Assembly: GCF_028748185.1 (NCBI RefSeq)
Contig: NZ_CP118164.1
Span: forward strand, 682,001 to 746,000
Source of the DNA: Bremerella sp. P1
GTDB taxonomy: Bacteria; Planctomycetota; Planctomycetia; Pirellulales; Pirellulaceae
Direction of reading: 5' to 3'
DNA length: 64,000 nucleotides
Shown: positions 60,819 to 64,000 of the stretch, one piece after another
Layout of the letters: every line of letters begins with the position of its first letter
Position numbering within the stretch: position 1 is the first letter of the stretch
Made by a program: the position numbers and the translations under genes
Notes under the pieces: generated by a model
Database searches by the model: none
What the model was told of the DNA's origin: nothing
Seen by the model: the letters and a program-made list of their open reading frames with translations, nothing else

Positions 60819-62609
60819 ATGAGTGAAGCCGTTAAAACGTTGATCTTTCTGGCCGTGGCTGTCGTCATGGGAGGCTTGGCCTACGTCTCGCGCCCTGCAC
60901 CGGCAACCAGTGCACCGGAGGAGGAAGTCAATCAGCCCCTCTTCCCGACTTTTACCGATCCGTTGCAAGCCGAGTCGATGCAGATTACCCGCTTCGATTC
61001 CGAGCGTGGTCAGATCCGCCGCTTTGAAGTCGCCAACACCAGCGACGGTTGGCAGATCAAGTCCAAAGGAGGCTACCCGGCCAACGCGACCGAGCACATG
61101 ACCAAGGCCGCTAACAGCCTGGTCGACTTGAAGGTGCTGCGGATCGTCAGCGATCTTCCCGGTCAGCAAGCGGAATATGGTGTCGTGGAACCCAACGCCA
61201 ACGCTATTTCGGCCGCCGACGAAGGGGTGGGCCAGATGGTCACCATCGAAGACAAAACCGACAAGACACTCGCCAACCTGATTGTGGGTGCGGCCGATAA
61301 AGAAGATCCACAATTGCGGTACGTGCGTGTTCCAGGCCGCGACCGAATCTACCTGGTTCGCTTGGACCCAACCGTCTTCTCGACGGAGTTTTCCGACTGG
61401 ATCGACAAGGACCTGTTGCAGCTCAATCCATTCGATGTCGCTTCCTTGCGTTTCCGCAACTACACGATGCAGGTTGCCAACAACCAGATTCAAGCGTTGC
61501 CGCAAATGGATGCCACCGTGGCCTTCGACGCAGAGCGAAGCAGTTGGAGCCTTCTCAACCTGAAAGAGGCAGCCCCTGGCGATCAAACGCAATTGGCCGC
61601 CGCCGAGTTGCCTGCCGATGAAAAGCTGAACACGGAAAAGCTCGACGAGATTCGCAACTCCCTGGATGACTTGACGATTGTCGACGTTTTTCGCAAGCCG
61701 GAACAATTAGCGGAAGTTCTCAAGCAGGGCGAAGGGCTTAAAGGCCTCAAGCAGGAAGACCTTCCGACGCTGGTTTCCAACGGCTTCTTCCCATACCTGA
61801 TGCCAGGCGAAACCGAACCGCAGTTGGTGGGCCTGAACGGCGAACTGGTCATCGAAACCCAAGACGCGATTCGTTACCGACTTTTATTCGGTCTCGAAAA
61901 GCTTGGGGGTGATAACAAAGACCAGAAGCAGCAGTACCTCTTCGTCCAAACCGAACTAGTCGACGAGATGTTGCCGCCGCCGATGCTGCAAGAGGTTCCC
62001 GAGATCAAGGAAGGGGAAGACCAAGACATCGAAGCCCAAGCCAAGGCCCGCGAGAAGATTTTGCAAGACAACGATGCCAAGATGACCGAGTATCGTGAAA
62101 TGAAGAACCTGGCCACGCGAAAGATCTACGAGCTGAACACACGTTTTGCCGACTGGTATTACGTGGTGAAAGCCGAGGACGTTGCCAAGATCTTGCTCAA
62201 TCGTGATCAGTTGGGCGTCCCAATCAATCAACCCACCAACCAGCCCAGCGGAGTACCAGGACGCGTCTTCCCAGGCGGTCCAGGCACGGGCATGATGCGA
62301 CCACCTGCTGCCCAGCAGCCGATGACTCAGCCAATGCCTCAATCGGAACCAATGGATAAGCCGGCTTCTGAGGAGCCAGCCGATCAACCGCCAGCCGATC
62401 AACCGCCAGCGGGCGACAAACCAGCCGGCGACGAAACTCCTAAGGAAGAGGCTGCTACCAAAGAAGAGCCGGCTGAAACTCCAAGCGAGCCAATGAAGCC
62501 AGCCGAAGATATGGCCGAACCAGCAACTGAGGAGAAACCGGCCGAAACCGAAGAAACCCCAGACGCAACGCCAGAAAGCGACACGCCGGCCGAGGAATCT
62601 GCGGAATAA
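60819..62609 (+). CDS. DUF4340-domain protein
   Basis: 596 residues. One N-terminal membrane anchor (TLIFLAVAVVMGGLAYVSRP) and a long extracytoplasmic region with the DUF4340 pattern: RRFEVANTSDGWQIKSKGGYPANATEHMTKAANSLVDLKVLRIVSD, then DPTVFSTEFSDWIDKDLLQLNPFDVASL. The C-terminal 130 residues are a Pro/Glu/Ala-rich tail with tandem units PADQPPADQPPAGDKPAGDE and many PAE. It follows the GldFG-like gene by 62 bases and almost certainly belongs to that ABC system as its periplasmic partner. Function of DUF4340 is not established. Confidence 0.85.
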   Translation: MSEAVKTLIFLAVAVVMGGLAYVSRPAPATSAPEEEVNQPLFPTFTDPLQAESMQITRFDSERGQIRRFEVANTSDGWQIKSKGGYPANATEHMTKAANSLVDLKVLRIVSDLPGQQAEYGVVEPNANAISAADEGVGQMVTIEDKTDKTLANLIVGAADKEDPQLRYVRVPGRDRIYLVRLDPTVFSTEFSDWIDKDLLQLNPFDVASLRFRNYTMQVANNQIQALPQMDATVAFDAERSSWSLLNLKEAAPGDQTQLAAAELPADEKLNTEKLDEIRNSLDDLTIVDVFRKPEQLAEVLKQGEGLKGLKQEDLPTLVSNGFFPYLMPGETEPQLVGLNGELVIETQDAIRYRLLFGLEKLGGDNKDQKQQYLFVQTELVDEMLPPPMLQEVPEIKEGEDQDIEAQAKAREKILQDNDAKMTEYREMKNLATRKIYELNTRFADWYYVVKAEDVAKILLNRDQLGVPINQPTNQPSGVPGRVFPGGPGTGMMRPPAAQQPMTQPMPQSEPMDKPASEEPADQPPADQPPAGDKPAGDETPKEEAATKEEPAETPSEPMKPAEDMAEPATEEKPAETEETPDATPESDTPAEESAE

Positions 62610-62742
62610 GCGATAAAAGTTTCGCGAAGACCAACTCCATCGCGATCCTTTCCGCTCAGGCTGTGTCGTTTCAACGAGGACAACCTGATACCCTGCCGAG
62701 AATGGACGCGAGTGATTTGCCGGTTTCCGCGAACACTTCGCC

Positions 62743-62770
62743 TTGGCGTTCGCGTTACATCAGCTAGAAT
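62743..62770 (+). promoter_or_regulatory. promoter of the tRNA-Arg gene
   Basis: TTGGCG at 62743-62748, 16-base spacer, TAGAAT at 62765-62770. Start expected near 62777, about 23 bases before the tRNA. Confidence 0.6.
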
Positions 62771-62799
62771 CTAGGGAACTTGGTTTCCCCCAAGCTTTT

Positions 62800-62873
62800 G
62801 CGCCCATAGCTCAGCCGGATAGAGCAGCGGTCTTCTAAACCGCAGGTCGCAGGTTCGAATCCTGCTGGGCGTG
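62800..62873 (+). tRNA. tRNA-Arg, anticodon TCT
   Basis: 74 bases folding into a full cloverleaf. Acceptor GCGCCCA/TGGGCGT (first pair G-T), D arm around TAGCTCAGCCGGATAGAGCA, anticodon stem GCGGT/ACCGC with loop CTTCTAA (anticodon TCT, reading AGA/AGG), T arm CAGGTTCGAATCCTG. Discriminator G; CCA is not encoded. Confidence 0.95.
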
Positions 62874-62993
62874 CTTTTCTTTCTGCGGGCGCTGGGGCGT
62901 CACTCTTCGCCAGGATACTTTCTATCCGCCTTACGATGCATTTGTCGGCAATTGCCGGTAGGCTGAACGATCAATCTTGGAGGGCATCTTGCT

Positions 62994-63926
62994 GTGAATG
63001 AATCGGTAACAGATCGAAAAAGAGGGTGCCTCATTGGCTTGGCCGTGGGGGATGCGCTCGGGGCTGCCGTCGAATTCAAACCGCCGGGCTCATTTCCACC
63101 GGTGACAGGCTACCGCGATGGTGGTCCTCATCGTCTGGATGCAGGTCAGTGGACTGACGATACCAGCATGGCCCTGGCGTTGGCCGACAGTATCGGCCAG
63201 GCTGGCTGGGACCTTAACGATCAGGCATCACGCTACCTTTCCTGGATGCAAGGCGGAGCCTATTCCGTGAATGGCATTTGCTTCGACGTCGGCATCGCGA
63301 CGCGAGGTGCCCTGCTTCGCTTTGAAGCTTCGCAGGATGCCTACTCGTCCGGAGATCCCTCAATACGCGCCAGCGGCAATGGATCGATCATGCGTCTGGC
63401 GCCCGTGCCGATTCATTACGCTGAATGCTTTCCGGATCGAATCAATGAGCTCGCCACCCATGCTGAGCAGTCCAGTATTCCCACACACGCCAGTCCAATT
63501 TGCCTGTCGGCGTGCCGTTACATGGCACTGGTGCTTGCCGGTTTTATTTATGGCTTAGAGCGAGATGTCGTTCTTGATCCGAAGTGGGAAGCACTCGAGC
63601 AGCTGAAATCACTTGCCCCGCTCGCCCCTGAGATCAACGAGATTGCCGACGGTAGCTTTCGCCGACGAGAGCCGCCTGAGATTGTAGGCAGCGGTTACGT
63701 CGTCAAAAGCCTCGAGGCATCCCTGTGGGCGTTTGCTCGCTCGGATAACTTTGAGGACGCCGTGCTGGACGCTGTGAACCTCGGGGATGATGCCGATACA
63801 ACAGGCGCGGTCTGTGGTCAGTTGGCCGGGGCCTACTGGGGTGAAAGTGGCATTCCGGAATCACTACGAAACGGACTCGATAAGCCTGACATGCTTGAGA
63901 AAGCCTTGGCGAGTATCACCGGCTAA
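62994..63926 (+). CDS. ADP-ribosylglycohydrolase family protein (DraG/ARH type)
   Basis: 310 residues. GTG start with GGAGG upstream. The dinuclear Mg/Mn motifs are intact: GLAVGDALGAAVEF at the N-terminus, WTDDTSMALALADS and NLGDDADTTGAVCGQLAGAYWG near the C-terminus. The family removes ADP-ribose from arginine, serine or other acceptors, or hydrolyses related nucleotides. No ADP-ribosyltransferase partner lies in the window, so the target is open. The gene follows tRNA-Arg by 120 bases. Confidence 0.9.
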   Translation: MNESVTDRKRGCLIGLAVGDALGAAVEFKPPGSFPPVTGYRDGGPHRLDAGQWTDDTSMALALADSIGQAGWDLNDQASRYLSWMQGGAYSVNGICFDVGIATRGALLRFEASQDAYSSGDPSIRASGNGSIMRLAPVPIHYAECFPDRINELATHAEQSSIPTHASPICLSACRYMALVLAGFIYGLERDVVLDPKWEALEQLKSLAPLAPEINEIADGSFRRREPPEIVGSGYVVKSLEASLWAFARSDNFEDAVLDAVNLGDDADTTGAVCGQLAGAYWGESGIPESLRNGLDKPDMLEKALASITG

Positions 63927-64000
63927 GCGTTTTCCGCCAGAGGGAATTTGTCTAAAATAGTAGATCGGTTCTGACCCACTACCCTGCACCATTCACGCTC

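Overview
The window looks like chromosomal DNA of a planctomycete, most likely in the Pirellulales (Blastopirellula/Bremerella/Rhodopirellula-like). This is inferred from content: two DUF1559 prepilin-like proteins, an SHD1-domain WD40 protein, a planctomycete-type cytochrome domain fused to DUF2231, a transthyretin-like lipoprotein beside a DUF1559 gene, many secreted proteins of unknown function, and scattered housekeeping genes. I see no phage, IS element, CRISPR array or rRNA. One tRNA gene, Arg(TCT), lies near 62.8 kb.

Layout. 0-6.2 kb (+): a truncated HTTM-type membrane protein, then asd, truA and a GT4 glycosyltransferase, a Ser/Thr kinase-like protein and accA. The 3' end of accA and its terminator are copied once more as an exact 255-bp-offset tandem repeat. 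6.8-10.1 kb: a CvpA-like protein with a long Q/N/P/Y-rich tail (-), a YdjM-type membrane hydrolase (+), and dtd coupled to an anchored protein (-). 10.3-14.1 kb (+): three secreted proteins, two sharing a paralogous domain and one lipoprotein ending in a DUF11-like domain. 14.1-18.3 kb (-): a zinc-ribbon protein and an ABC exporter pair whose permease carries a propeller-like insert. 18.5-25 kb: a small membrane protein, a membrane-anchored patatin, an LRR-like protein interrupted by an in-frame TAG, and a secreted bleomycin-hydrolase-like peptidase. 25.6-33 kb: cytochrome/DUF2231, a SnoaL-like protein, a threonine-rich repeat protein, an HtrA-like protease lipoprotein, SHD1-WD40, and a pyruvyl-transferase-like protein with a Tat-like signal. 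33.4-36.7 kb (-): two tandem DUF1559 genes, each with a strong promoter and a similar leader of about 285 nt. 36.8-41.9 kb: a diheme peroxidase, a peroxiredoxin, lipoproteins and a YugP-type metallopeptidase. 42-50.9 kb: four related secreted LRR proteins interleaved with a 34-aa membrane peptide, a MEKHLA protein, a bactofilin-like membrane protein and a UxaA-type dehydratase. 51-64 kb (+): a 1286-aa membrane protein with about 600 residues of low complexity, nadB, a GldA/GldFG-like ABC system with a DUF4340 protein, tRNA-Arg, and an ADP-ribosylglycohydrolase.

The most interesting signal is in the DUF1559 pair. Both leaders keep matching promoters (TTGACR-N17-TAWTCT), a long-range 7-bp stem, a GNRA-type tetraloop hairpin whose loop differs between copies but stays GNRA, and a hairpin that reaches the start codon. 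This suggests a structured cis-regulatory RNA. Other points of note are the LRR family cluster, the accA 3'-end duplication, the small membrane peptide and the TAG-interrupted gene. All functions are assigned by reading motifs; no database search was run.
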